A program made the position numbers and the translations under genes. Source: Paludisphaera mucosa (GTDB lineage Bacteria; Planctomycetota; Planctomycetia; Isosphaerales; Isosphaeraceae). From it: DNA of 64,000 nucleotides. Every line of letters starts with the position of its first letter. Position 1 is the stretch's first letter. Location: NCBI RefSeq assembly GCF_029589435.1, contig NZ_JARRAG010000001.1, positions 734,808-798,807 of the forward strand, written 5' to 3'. This document shows positions 1 through 8,250 of this stretch, in pieces. Under the pieces are notes generated by a model, which was not told where the DNA came from, ran no database searches, and saw only the letters and a list, made by a program, of their open reading frames with translations.

Positions 1-600
1 CAGAGTTCCGTGCCCCAGGGTTACGCGGGCACCAACTACCGGGCCAGCGAGGGCTCGAACTTCCTGTTCGGCTCCGGCAAGTCCGACCCCGGCGGCGTGA
101 ACGCCTCGATGAGGGCCCCGGACGGCCTCTTCTTCGCGAACGAGGCGAAGGGGATCGCCGAGGCCACCGACGGCACGTCCAACACCGCGATGTTCAGCGA
201 GCACGTGAAGGGCGACTTCAGCCAGGCCCTCGCCACCGAGAACGCCGACACCTTCCAGCCCGGCGTCTACCCGACGACCCAGGACGAGGTCGTCCAGATC
301 TGCCGCGACGTGAACTGGCGCGACATCACCAAGCAGGGCTTCTCGGACGTCGGCGCTCCCTGGCTGTACGGATATCACTCGACGACCGCGTATTACCACG
401 TCGCCCCGCCGTCGACCCGCTCGTGCATGTTCCCGCCCTTGCGGATCTCGACCACCGCCAACAGCCGGCACCCCGGCGGCGTGAACGTGCTGCTGGGCGA
501 CGGATCGGTCAAGTTCGTCAAGGACTCGATCAGCATCCAGACGTGGCGGGCGATGGGCTCTCGCAACCTGGGCGAGATCATCAGCAGCGACGCCCTGTGA
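1..600 (+). CDS. DUF1559 domain protein, C-terminal part (5' end outside window)
   Basis: The frame is open from the first base, so the N-terminus (normally a type IV pilin-like signal helix) lies outside the window. The C-terminus carries the family hallmark H-x9-DG (a His, nine residues, then Asp-Gly, within RHPGGVNVLLGDGSVKF), and the text 'ATDGTSNTAMFSEH' upstream is also typical of these proteins. DUF1559 (SBP_bac_10) proteins are pseudopilin-like secreted proteins found in very large numbers in planctomycetes; their function is unknown. A small lipoprotein gene follows 14 bases downstream on the same strand, so the two are probably cotranscribed. The family assignment is secure; the role is not. 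Confidence 0.93.
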   Translation, partial: QSSVPQGYAGTNYRASEGSNFLFGSGKSDPGGVNASMRAPDGLFFANEAKGIAEATDGTSNTAMFSEHVKGDFSQALATENADTFQPGVYPTTQDEVVQICRDVNWRDITKQGFSDVGAPWLYGYHSTTAYYHVAPPSTRSCMFPPLRISTTANSRHPGGVNVLLGDGSVKFVKDSISIQTWRAMGSRNLGEIISSDAL

Positions 601-614
601 CCGGAGCCTTTGAC

Positions 615-1013
615 ATGTCCGCTCGACCATGCGTCCGACCTTTATGGACCGTCGCCTTCCTCGCCGCCTGGTGCGCGGCGGGGTGCGGCGATTCGGCCCC
701 GCCGGCCACCGACGCGGCGGCCGCGAAGCAACACCTCTCGGCGGCCCTCGACGCCTGGAAGGCCGGCGGCGCGCAGGCCGACCTCGCCAAGCAGTCGCCG
801 CCGCTGCACGTCCTCGACCGCGACTGGGAGAAGGGGGCGAAGGTCTCCGCCTACCAGATCGAGGGCGAGGGCCAGGCGCTCGGCGCGGGCGTGCAATGGC
901 CCGTCTCGCTGACCCTCACCAACGACAAGGGCAAGACGGCCAGCAAGCGCGTCGTCTACGTCGTCAACACCGGCGACGTCGTCTCGATCGCCCGGCAGGA
1001 CGCCGATTTCTAG
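615..1013 (+). CDS. Small putative lipoprotein, hypothetical
   Basis: 132 residues. The N-terminus has a positively charged start, a hydrophobic stretch and a Cys after Ala-Ala-Gly near residue 24, which fits a weak lipobox; the mature protein would be a small soluble domain of about 108 residues, ending in a beta-rich stretch (VVYVVNTGDVVSIARQD). I chose the ATG 14 bases after the DUF1559 stop because it places the signal sequence at the start. Small secreted proteins directly behind DUF1559 genes are common in planctomycetes and may work with them, but that is inference. The stop codon overlaps the end of the convergent folA gene by four bases. Confidence 0.75.
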   Translation: MSARPCVRPLWTVAFLAAWCAAGCGDSAPPATDAAAAKQHLSAALDAWKAGGAQADLAKQSPPLHVLDRDWEKGAKVSAYQIEGEGQALGAGVQWPVSLTLTNDKGKTASKRVVYVVNTGDVVSIARQDADF

Positions 1014-1534
1014 CCCGATGCGGCCTCCGCCGGGGCCGCCACTCGCTCGTAGATCCGATACGACGCGTCGAACGGATTCGACGCGTCGGCCTCCCATCGC
1101 TCCTCGTGTTCGAGCCGCCATCCCGACGATCCCGTCAGGTCGAACGGGAAGTAGGTGTCGCCTTCGAAGGCCCCCTCGACCAGCGTGAGGTGGATCGTCG
1201 AACAGAGCGGCAGGAACGCCTCGTAAACCTGGCCGCCGCCGATGACCGCGGCCTCGTCGCTACCGGTGAGCCGGGCCAGTTCCAGGGCTTCCTCGACCGA
1301 GCGCGCGACCTGCACCTCGGGCGGGTGCGGGAGCGACCCGCGCGAGAGGACGATGTTCGTCCGCCCCGGCAGGGCGCGGCCGAGCGATTCGTAGGTCTTA
1401 CGACCCATGATAATTGGCTTACCCATTGTAAGCCGTCGGAATAGCTTCAAATCCCGAGGGAGTCGCCACGGAAGATGCCCTTCGTAGCCGATCACACGGT
1501 CTCGAGTCGTCGCGACCACTAATGAAACATCCAT
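1010..1534 (-). CDS. folA: Dihydrofolate reductase
   Basis: 174 residues, the usual length. It reduces dihydrofolate to tetrahydrofolate with NADPH in the cytoplasm. Visible features are the N-terminal MDVSLVVATTRDRVIG strand and loop, the substrate-loop LPWRLPRDLK, the NADPH-binding MGRKTYESLGRALPGR and the later IGGGQVYEAFLP. The ATG is preceded by a strong Shine-Dalgarno (AAGGAGGAG) on the minus strand, which fixes the start; longer in-frame reading would run into thyA. It lies 23 bases behind thyA in the same direction. This is a classical pairing, since thymidylate synthase makes the dihydrofolate that this enzyme recycles. Confidence 0.97.
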   Translation of the reverse strand: MDVSLVVATTRDRVIGYEGHLPWRLPRDLKLFRRLTMGKPIIMGRKTYESLGRALPGRTNIVLSRGSLPHPPEVQVARSVEEALELARLTGSDEAAVIGGGQVYEAFLPLCSTIHLTLVEGAFEGDTYFPFDLTGSSGWRLEHEERWEADASNPFDASYRIYERVAAPAEAASG

Positions 1535-1557
1535 TCGCCGACTCCTCCTTGAGTCGC

Positions 1558-2391
1558 TCACACCGCTACCTCGCCACGCAGTGCGGGGAGTGATCTGTAT
1601 CCAACCAGCGTGAATTGGGCCCGCTCGACGCTCGCCAGGTCGACCACCGCCGGGTCGATCTCCAGCCGGGGCAAGGGGAGGGGCTCGCGACCGAGCTGCT
1701 CGTCCACCTGGTCCAGGTGGTTCGTGTAGATATGGGCGTCGCCGAACGTGTGGATGAACTCGCCGGCCTGCAGGCCGGCCACCTGCCCCGTCAGGTGGGT
1801 GAGCAAGGCGTAGCTGGCGATGTTGAACGGGACCCCCAGGAACAGGTCGGCCGAGCGCTGGTAGAGCTGGCAGGAGAGCCGGCCGGCGGCCACGCTGAAC
1901 TGGAAGAGCGTGTGGCAGGGGGGGAGGGCCATCTCGCCGACCTCCGCGGGGTTCCAGGCCGAGACGATCAGGCGACGGCCGACGGACGCGGTCGGGTCGG
2001 CGACCACGGCGCGGATGCCGGCGACGACGTCGGCGATCTGGTCGATGACGCGGCCGTCGGGGGCCTGCCACGACCGCCACTGCTTGCCGTACACCGGCCC
2101 AAGCTCGCCGTCCGCGTCGGCCCACTCGTCCCAGATGGAGACGTCGTGCTCGCGGAGATAGGCGATGTTCGTCGAGCCCCGCAGGAACCAGATCAGCTCG
2201 TGGGCGATCGCGTTGAACGCCGTCTTCTTGGTGGTGACCAGCGGGAAGCCGTCGGCCAGGTCGAACCGGATCTGCCGGCCGAAGACGCTGAGGGCGTCGA
2301 TCTTGGCGCCCGTCGAGCGCAGGACGGCCCGCGTCGGCTTGCGCAGGCCGTTCTCGCGGACGTCTTTCAGCAGGTCGAGATACTGGCGCAT
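1558..2391 (-). CDS. thyA: Thymidylate synthase (ThyA type)
   Basis: 277 residues, close to the 264 of the E. coli enzyme. It methylates dUMP to dTMP using methylene-tetrahydrofolate. The catalytic Cys lies in [12 protein letters not shown] (Cys159), followed by the dUMP-binding [13 protein letters not shown] segment and the C-terminal HIYTNH region. The start [11 protein letters not shown] matches the family N-terminus; an upstream in-frame ATG would add 17 unconserved residues. It is the first gene of a two-gene minus-strand operon with folA. A perfect TATAAT hexamer on the minus strand lies 43-48 bases upstream of the start. Confidence 0.97.
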   Translation of the reverse strand: MRQYLDLLKDVRENGLRKPTRAVLRSTGAKIDALSVFGRQIRFDLADGFPLVTTKKTAFNAIAHELIWFLRGSTNIAYLREHDVSIWDEWADADGELGPVYGKQWRSWQAPDGRVIDQIADVVAGIRAVVADPTASVGRRLIVSAWNPAEVGEMALPPCHTLFQFSVAAGRLSCQLYQRSADLFLGVPFNIASYALLTHLTGQVAGLQAGEFIHTFGDAHIYTNHLDQVDEQLGREPLPLPRLEIDPAVVDLASVERAQFTLVGYRSLPALRGEVAV

Positions 2392-2433
2392 GGGCGGCTT
2401 CCGGCGATCGGCGATCGTGATCGGCAATCCTCG

Positions 2434-2439
2434 ATTATA
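2434..2439 (-). promoter_or_regulatory. Candidate -10 hexamer for thyA-folA
   Basis: The minus strand reads TATAAT here, a perfect sigma-70 -10 hexamer in otherwise GC-rich sequence, 43-48 bases upstream of the thyA ATG and in the short gap after the preceding gene. I see no convincing TTGACA at 16-18 bases, so the call rests on the -10 alone. Confidence 0.45.
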
Positions 2440-2463
2440 CACCGTCCGAGCAAGCCCCTGCGA

Positions 2464-3360
2464 TCAGGGCTTCGCGGGGGGCGTCGCCGGCGCGGCTTTA
2501 GGCTTCTCGACGACGGCCGGGACCTGCTCGATCCGGGCGGTGACGAGGATCAGCCGCTCCTCGTAATGGTGGCGCCCGGCGTTGGCGCCGAGGGAATGCG
2601 GCCCCATGCTGATCAGCATCGCCCCGTCGGAGGGGATCATCCAGTCGCCCTCGATCCGCCGCGAGGAGACCTCGGGGACCTGGAGGGTGGCGTTGATCGA
2701 GAGCTTGTCGGAGCCTTCGGGGCGGAGCTTGGAGAGGAGCGACGTCTTCACCACGCCCGGGTCGCTCTCGGCGTTCACCACCGACTCCGTGTAGTTCGTC
2801 GTCGTGAAGCCGAGCAGCTTGTTGTGCTGGATGACCACGTGGGCGAGCAGGACCGGGCCCTTCAGGCGGGTCTGGGTCAGCTCGACGCGGATGCCGTCGT
2901 GCACCTCGTCGACGATCGGCTCGAAGGCGACGCTCGTCCCCCGGTTGGGCGGGGAGTCCGAGATCCGCCTCATGTGGGCGACGTATTTCGAGGTATCCTC
3001 GTTCGTCATCCGGACCGGGTCGCCCAGCCGGGCCACCATGCGGGGGGCCTGCAAGACCTTCGCCTTGGGGTCGGCCTGGCAGGCGGCGAGCAGGGCGACG
3101 ACCCCCTCCTGATCGAGGGCCCAGGCGGCGACGCTCTCCTGGCGGGCGACCGGCTGGAGCTTGGGGAGGGTCCGCCCGCGCCAGTCGGGGCTGGTCGTGG
3201 TGACGTCGTGGATCTCGAACGCCACGTGCGGGACGGCCGTCGCGGGCGTCGCCGTCGCCGACGAGACGTCCTTCACGGCGGCCTCGGCCAGCTTGGTCGG
3301 CGCGGGGGCTTGCCCGACGGCGATTCCGGCGACCATGAGCAGGGCGTTCAGGCACGGCAT
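2464..3360 (-). CDS. Secreted hypothetical protein with secretin-like segment
   Basis: 298 residues. The ATG at 3360 has a good Shine-Dalgarno (GGAGG) and begins a short signal-like segment (MPCLNALLMVAGIAVGQA). The middle holds ALLAACQADPKAKVLQAP followed by RMVARLGDPVRM; this 'leave out, list of bad values, boundary' pattern resembles the N-terminal part of the secretin (type II/III secretion) domain that occurs in many planctomycete secreted proteins without a full secretin. The C-terminus is rich in Pro, Ala and Lys. It does not contain a full secretin barrel, so it is probably not a pore. The role is unknown. It is transcribed in the same direction as thyA. Confidence 0.7.
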   Translation of the reverse strand: MPCLNALLMVAGIAVGQAPAPTKLAEAAVKDVSSATATPATAVPHVAFEIHDVTTTSPDWRGRTLPKLQPVARQESVAAWALDQEGVVALLAACQADPKAKVLQAPRMVARLGDPVRMTNEDTSKYVAHMRRISDSPPNRGTSVAFEPIVDEVHDGIRVELTQTRLKGPVLLAHVVIQHNKLLGFTTTNYTESVVNAESDPGVVKTSLLSKLRPEGSDKLSINATLQVPEVSSRRIEGDWMIPSDGAMLISMGPHSLGANAGRHHYEERLILVTARIEQVPAVVEKPKAAPATPPAKP

Positions 3361-3466
3361 GCGGGCGCCTCCTTGCGCGACGGGCGAATTCCGATCGGCG
3401 CGGACCCTCCGCGCAGTCGCGATGGTGCGCGAGGCCCCGAGTTCGGTCAAGGCGAGAACGACCTCT

Positions 3467-4438
3467 TCACTGCGACCAGGCGGTCGGCGTGCGGTCCCAG
3501 CGGTGCTTGCGGAGTTCGGCCATGAGGCCGGCGGGGAGCGGGCGGCCGTCGCTGGCGGCGAGGTTGGCCTCGACGTTGCGGATCTTCCGCATGCCCGGAA
3601 TGATCGTCGAGACGGTCCGTTCCTGGAGGATGAAGCGGAGGGCCAGTTCGGGCATCGTCATGACGGCCGGGATCAAGGGCCGCAGGGCCTCGGCGCGGTC
3701 GACGCTGCGCGACAGGTTCTCGGGCACGAAGTAGGTATTCCGCCAGTCCCCTTCGGGCCACTTCGCATCCTTCGTCAGGGTGCCGGTGAGCGTCCCCTCG
3801 TCGAACGGGACGCGGGCGATGACGGCGATGTTCCGCTCGCGGCAGAGCGGGAACAGCTCGTCCTCCGGAGCCTGGTCGAAGATGTTGTAGATGACCTGGA
3901 CGGCGTCGATCGCGCCGGTTTTGAGGGTCTCGACGACGTTGGTGGGCTCCCAGCGGTTAACGCTCACGCCGAAGCCCCGGACGAGGCCCTCGCGCCTGAG
4001 GTCCTCGACGGTGCGCAGCCAGCGATCGTCCCGCGCCCAGGCGTCTTCCCAGACGTGGAATTGCTGGAGGTCGATCGTTTGGACGCCGAGGTTCGCCAGC
4101 GACTTCTCGGTATACTCGCGGATGTGGTCGGGCGGGAAGCATTCGTCGAGCGTGGAGCCGCGGCGCGAGGGCCACTGGAAGTTCCTGGGCGGGATCTTGG
4201 TGGCGACGTACAGCCGCTTGTCGGCGTGCTTCTTGAGGAGTGCGCCGAGGATGCGCTCGCTGCGGCCCTCGCCGTAGCCCCAGGCGGTGTCGAAGAAGTT
4301 GCAGCCGAGCGCGACGGCCCGCTCCAGGGCGGCGGCGGTCTCGTCGTCGTCGTTGCCGGTCCAGCCGGCCAGCCCCCACATGCCGTAGCCGATCTCGCCG
4401 ACGTCCCAGCCCAGCCGTCCGAACACGCGCTCTTGCAT
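3467..4438 (-). CDS. Aldo/keto reductase
   Basis: 323 residues, a full-length (alpha/beta)8 NAD(P)H-dependent oxidoreductase of the aldo/keto reductase superfamily. The catalytic tetrad is visible: Asp50 and Tyr55 in FFDTAWGYGEGRSE, Lys81 in VATKIPP and His128 in QQFHVW. The C-terminal ERTVSTIIPGMR fits the cofactor phosphate-binding region. The start MQERVFGRLG is the family N-terminus, and longer in-frame reading is unconserved. It is divergent from the beta-helix protein gene. The substrate cannot be read from sequence. Confidence 0.92.
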   Translation of the reverse strand: MQERVFGRLGWDVGEIGYGMWGLAGWTGNDDDETAAALERAVALGCNFFDTAWGYGEGRSERILGALLKKHADKRLYVATKIPPRNFQWPSRRGSTLDECFPPDHIREYTEKSLANLGVQTIDLQQFHVWEDAWARDDRWLRTVEDLRREGLVRGFGVSVNRWEPTNVVETLKTGAIDAVQVIYNIFDQAPEDELFPLCRERNIAVIARVPFDEGTLTGTLTKDAKWPEGDWRNTYFVPENLSRSVDRAEALRPLIPAVMTMPELALRFILQERTVSTIIPGMRKIRNVEANLAASDGRPLPAGLMAELRKHRWDRTPTAWSQ

Positions 4439-4476
4439 CGTCCTCGCCTCCCGCCCGCGGATCGAATCGAGGCCCC

Positions 4477-4482
4477 ATTCTA
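4477..4482 (-). promoter_or_regulatory. Candidate -10 hexamer for the aldo/keto reductase
   Basis: The minus strand reads TAGAAT (five of six bases of TATAAT), 39-44 bases upstream of the ATG in the divergent gap. The -35 is weak. Confidence 0.3.
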
Positions 4483-4611
4483 AACCCGCCCGCGACCGCA
4501 GGCGACGGGGAGGCGGCCGGTGCACCGTTGAGGGCCGACGCGGGACGGTCCAAGATGAACCCTGGGCCCCGGCGAACCGGCCCGGGGCGATCGACTTCGA
4601 AAGGGACGACG

Positions 4612-6339
4612 ATGAGGACATCCTTCCGGACCCTTTTGGCGGCCGTGGCGATCACCTCGGCGACGCTCTCCCTCGCGGCGGCGCCGACGTCCACCCGGAC
4701 GTGGCACGTCGCCCCCGAGCCGTTGCGCGGGCTGCCGCCGGACGTCCAGCTCCGTACGATCTCGGAGGCCGCCGCGAAGGTCGAGCCGGGCGATCGGGTC
4801 GTGATCCACGGCGGGGTCTATCGCGAGTCCGTCACCGTGGAGGCGAGCGGCACGGTCGAGCGGCCCATCCGGTTCGAGGCCGCTCCCGGCGAGGCCGTCG
4901 TCGTCAGCGGCGCCGACGTGATCCGCGAGTGGACAAGGGAGCCAGGCGGCCGGGACGTCTTCAGCGCCCCGTGGCCGCACCGCTTCATCGCGTGGGACCC
5001 GTCGGGGACGCATCCGGGCGACGACTACCACAGGATGATCGGCCGCTGCGAGCAGGTCTTCATCGGGGGCTACCCGCACCTGCAAACGCTCGGCCGCGAG
5101 GGACTCGGACGGGGGACGTTCTACGTCGACCCGGAAGCCAAACGGCTCTACGTCTGCCCGCGCGACGATACGGACCTGACCAAATCGCCGCCGCTGGTCG
5201 AGGCGTCGAGCCGGCAAGAGCTGTGGCGGAGCAAGGGGGCTTACACCCATCTCCGCGGTGTCCGGTTCCGCTACGCGGCCAACATGGCCCAGCATGGAGC
5301 GGCGATCTTCGAGGGCGATCAAGGCCTCGTCGAGGACTGTATCTTCGAAGCGATGAACTCCAGCGGCGCGACCTTCGCGGCCCCCAACCTGACGGTCCGC
5401 CGCTGTGCGTTCCGGGGCAACGGGCAGCTCGGATTCGGGGCCGCCGGCGCGCACAACCTGCTGTTCACCGAGTGCGAGGTGAGCGGCAACAACGTCAAGG
5501 GATTCAACCGGGGCTGGGAGGCCGGCGGCGACAAGCTCACGCTTTGCCGCGGCGCGGTGCTGGAGAAGTCGCGGTTTGTGGCCAATCGGGGCTGCGGCGT
5601 CTGGTTCGACATCGGCAACGAGCAAAGCGTCGTCCGCAACTGCCTGATCGCCGACAACGAGGACGCCGGCGTCTTCTACGAGATCTCCTACGGCCTGCAC
5701 GCGCACGACAACGTGATCGTCGGCAACGGCTTCCGCGACACCCCGGGCGCCTGGGGCGCGGGCGCGGGGATCGCGCTCTCGTCGTCGCCGGGCTGCCTCA
5801 TCGAGCGCAACCTGATCGTCGGCAACCGCGAGGGCTTCAGCTTCCGCGAGCAGGGCCGCACGACGCCGACCATCGACGATCCCGCCGAACGCCCGGTGTG
5901 GAACCACGACGAGCGGATCCGTCGTAACGTCCTGGCGCTCAATCGCGACGCCCAGGTCCGAGGCTGGTTCGACCAGGACGACGGCCGGCACTGGCCCGCC
6001 GCGCTGCAGCAGCCCGGCGAGAAGGCGAAGGGCGGCCCGTCGGGTCCGAGCCTGGAGACGCTCAAGATCGCCTTCGAGGGCAATTTCTACGACGCGCGAC
6101 CCTGGCAGCCCCTCTTCGTCTGGGGCGTCGACTGGAAACGCCACATCGCGTTCGCGAGCCTGGAAGACGTGCGATCCGCGCTGGGCTTCGAGCGCGAAGG
6201 CCGGGCCGGCGAATTCCGCGTCGCGGACCTCCTCGCGCGCGACTTCCGCACGCCTGCCGACGGCCCGGCTCGGGAGATGGGCTGCTATCCCCAGGGCGAC
6301 GTGCCCGGCGTGAGGCTGGGTATCCTTCCGGCCCGTTGA
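4612..6339 (+). CDS. Secreted right-handed parallel beta-helix protein (DUF1565-like)
   Basis: 575 residues. The start gives a clear Sec signal peptide of about 24 residues (MRTSFRTLLAAVAITSATLS..AAA). The N-terminal part TISEAAAKVEPGDRVVIHGG followed by VYRES is the DUF1565 motif that opens many parallel beta-helix polysaccharide-active proteins. Repeated short 'N-x-V/I-x-N/G-N' turns (GNNVKG, NRGCGVWFDIGNEQ, DNEDAGVF, HDNVIVGNGF, ERNLIVGNREG) show the helix coils at about residues 210-430. Such proteins bind or cleave polysaccharides; substrate and catalytic residues cannot be assigned. It probably acts in the periplasm or outside the cell. Confidence 0.88.
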   Translation: MRTSFRTLLAAVAITSATLSLAAAPTSTRTWHVAPEPLRGLPPDVQLRTISEAAAKVEPGDRVVIHGGVYRESVTVEASGTVERPIRFEAAPGEAVVVSGADVIREWTREPGGRDVFSAPWPHRFIAWDPSGTHPGDDYHRMIGRCEQVFIGGYPHLQTLGREGLGRGTFYVDPEAKRLYVCPRDDTDLTKSPPLVEASSRQELWRSKGAYTHLRGVRFRYAANMAQHGAAIFEGDQGLVEDCIFEAMNSSGATFAAPNLTVRRCAFRGNGQLGFGAAGAHNLLFTECEVSGNNVKGFNRGWEAGGDKLTLCRGAVLEKSRFVANRGCGVWFDIGNEQSVVRNCLIADNEDAGVFYEISYGLHAHDNVIVGNGFRDTPGAWGAGAGIALSSSPGCLIERNLIVGNREGFSFREQGRTTPTIDDPAERPVWNHDERIRRNVLALNRDAQVRGWFDQDDGRHWPAALQQPGEKAKGGPSGPSLETLKIAFEGNFYDARPWQPLFVWGVDWKRHIAFASLEDVRSALGFEREGRAGEFRVADLLARDFRTPADGPAREMGCYPQGDVPGVRLGILPAR

Positions 6340-6468
6340 AAGCCGCCCTGGCAGCCCGAAGAATGTCGGAGAGACGGGATCCGCCTGTCCGACCGGGCCC
6401 TCGCGGAGTACGCTGGAAGGGTCCGCCACTCTTCCCTCCCCCGCGCGAATCTCAGGGGACGCCGGCCC

Positions 6469-8250
6469 ATGAACGGTGACGCTCCGGACGAATACAACCT
6501 GGCCGACCTCCCGGAGTCGGATCAGCCCGAGGCCGATCCGCCGCCCGTCAAGCCGACCCCGCCCCGCGCGCCGGGACAGCCCTTGCCGCGGATGTGGAAG
6601 GCGGACCCGGACGACGAGCCGCTCCCGCCCGCGACGCCCTCGAAATCCAAGGCGAAGGCTCCCGAGCCGCCCCCCCAACGCCGACGCTCGTCTTCCGACG
6701 ACAGCGGGGTCGGGCGGAAGACCGGGATCAAGGCCAAGGCCGAGCTGAACGACAAGGGCGAGAAGAAGGTCCTGATCGAGGACACCCCGGTCCTCGACAC
6801 GTACGAGACCCGCCAGCGGATCCGCGTGGCCTCGGGCGGGCTGATCCTCTTCGTGGTCGGCCTGGCGTGCTACCTCGTCTACAGCTTCTTCCTCTACGAC
6901 CCGTTCCCGATGGGCGCCCTGCCGCCCGAGGACGGCTACGTGGTCGAGACCGCCCCCGCGGTCACCAAGCCGGACCTGGAGTCCGAGGCCCGCGCCATGC
7001 TCGCGCGGGCGCGGGAGTCGGCCAAGAACGGCCGCACCGACGAGGCCGTCGCCCTGCTGGAACAGCTCGCCAAGGGCTACAAGAACACCAAGACGGCCGC
7101 CGAGGCGCAGGAGGCCCTCAAGCGGCCGTCGCAGAACATGCCGCTCTTCCTGGAAGGCCCGACCGTCGCCGCCGCGGCCCCCGCGCCCCAGCCTCCGACG
7201 CAGCCCGCGCCCCCGCCGGCCGTGGTCGACGCTCGCCCGCCGACCGTCGAGGTCCGCGGCAACGCCAGCCTCGTCCCGCCGGTCAATCCGCCCGAGACGA
7301 TCGCGGCCCCCGGCGGCGTCGCGGCGACGGTCCAGCCCGAATCGCCCGGCGAGCTGCCCGATCGTCGGCTCCCCGCCGGCTTCGCGGCCAAGCCCGGGGC
7401 CGGCTCGGACCCCTCCGGCTGGCCCCTCGTCATCCTCGGCGACCGCGACGGCGCGCCGATGGTCTTCGTCCCGGGCGGCGTCTTCCTGATGGGCGAGGAA
7501 CGCGACCAGCAATTCGCCTCGCCCGAGCACAAGGTCCGGCTGTCGGCGTATTACATCGACCAGCACGAGGTGACCGTCGGCCAGTTCCGACGCTTCCTGC
7601 TCGAGACCCGCTACCGGGGACGTCCCGCCATGACCTGGCCCCTGAGCGACGACAAGGACAAGGTCGAGGCGGAGGCGAAGCCGATGGTGATGGTCAACCT
7701 GGCCGACGCCGCGGCCTTCGCCGAGTGGGCCGGCAAGGCGCTGCCGAGCGAGGCCCAGTGGGAGGCCGCCGCGCGAACCACCGACGGCCGCATCTACCCC
7801 TGGGGGGACGAGCCCGCGCAATACGCCAAGAAGCGGGCGCCCCGCCAGGTCGACGCGGTCATGTCGTTCCCGGAGGACAAGTCGCCGTATGAGGTCTTCG
7901 ACCTCGCCGGCAACGTCCTGGAATGGACGGCCGACGTCTTCGACCGCGGCTATTACCGCACCCTGGCCGGCCAGGTGGTCGACGACCCGGTCGGCCCGGG
8001 GGCCAGGGCGGGCAAGTACGACGTGGTCGTGAAGGGGGGCAAGCTCGGCGCGGCTTCGAGTCGCGAGCCGATCGGCCCCGAGAAGCGGCTCAACTACGTC
8101 GGCTTCCGCTGCGCCCTGCAGGTCGAGCGGTCGGCGGCCCGGACCGAGACGATCGCCGCCCCCGCCCCCGCCCCGGCTACGGCTCCCGCTCCGACGCGGC
8201 CGGCGTCGAATCCGGCGACGAAGGCGGCCCAGCCGGTCGAGCCGTTCTGA
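6469..8250 (+). CDS. Membrane-anchored SUMF1/FGE-domain protein, probably non-catalytic
   Basis: 593 residues. Residues 1-115 are a Pro- and charge-rich cytoplasmic tail, 121-142 form one membrane helix, 170-220 look like a short TPR-like helical segment (ARAMLARARESAKNGRTDEA), 230-315 are a Pro/Ala linker, and about 328-550 form a formylglycine-generating-enzyme-like (SUMF1/EgtB/PvdO) domain, with VPGGVFLMG, YYIDQHEVTV, LPSEAQWEAAAR, YPWGD, DLAGNVLEWTAD and VGFRCA. The usual RGGSW block is replaced by KGGKLG and the catalytic Cys pair of true FGE is absent, so a binding role is more likely than sulfatase activation. It overlaps the convergent epimerase by 74 bases. Confidence 0.88.
   Translation: MNGDAPDEYNLADLPESDQPEADPPPVKPTPPRAPGQPLPRMWKADPDDEPLPPATPSKSKAKAPEPPPQRRRSSSDDSGVGRKTGIKAKAELNDKGEKKVLIEDTPVLDTYETRQRIRVASGGLILFVVGLACYLVYSFFLYDPFPMGALPPEDGYVVETAPAVTKPDLESEARAMLARARESAKNGRTDEAVALLEQLAKGYKNTKTAAEAQEALKRPSQNMPLFLEGPTVAAAAPAPQPPTQPAPPPAVVDARPPTVEVRGNASLVPPVNPPETIAAPGGVAATVQPESPGELPDRRLPAGFAAKPGAGSDPSGWPLVILGDRDGAPMVFVPGGVFLMGEERDQQFASPEHKVRLSAYYIDQHEVTVGQFRRFLLETRYRGRPAMTWPLSDDKDKVEAEAKPMVMVNLADAAAFAEWAGKALPSEAQWEAAARTTDGRIYPWGDEPAQYAKKRAPRQVDAVMSFPEDKSPYEVFDLAGNVLEWTADVFDRGYYRTLAGQVVDDPVGPGARAGKYDVVVKGGKLGAASSREPIGPEKRLNYVGFRCALQVERSAARTETIAAPAPAPATAPAPTRPASNPATKAAQPVEPF

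Noticed and set aside
629-1444. A plus-strand open frame over the lipoprotein and folA
   Set aside because: Frame-shifted and antisense shadow with Arg-rich content; the lipoprotein and DHFR frames are supported by signal and catalytic motifs.
1615-3525. A 636-codon open frame on the plus strand opposite thyA and the secretin-like gene
   Set aside because: It is antisense to genes with clear motifs (catalytic Cys of thymidylate synthase) and has shadow composition.
4480-7821. A 1113-codon open frame on the minus strand
   Set aside because: It lies opposite two well-supported genes (beta-helix and SUMF1 proteins). Its Arg/Asp/Gly/Val-rich composition is the expected antisense shadow of GC-rich coding DNA.
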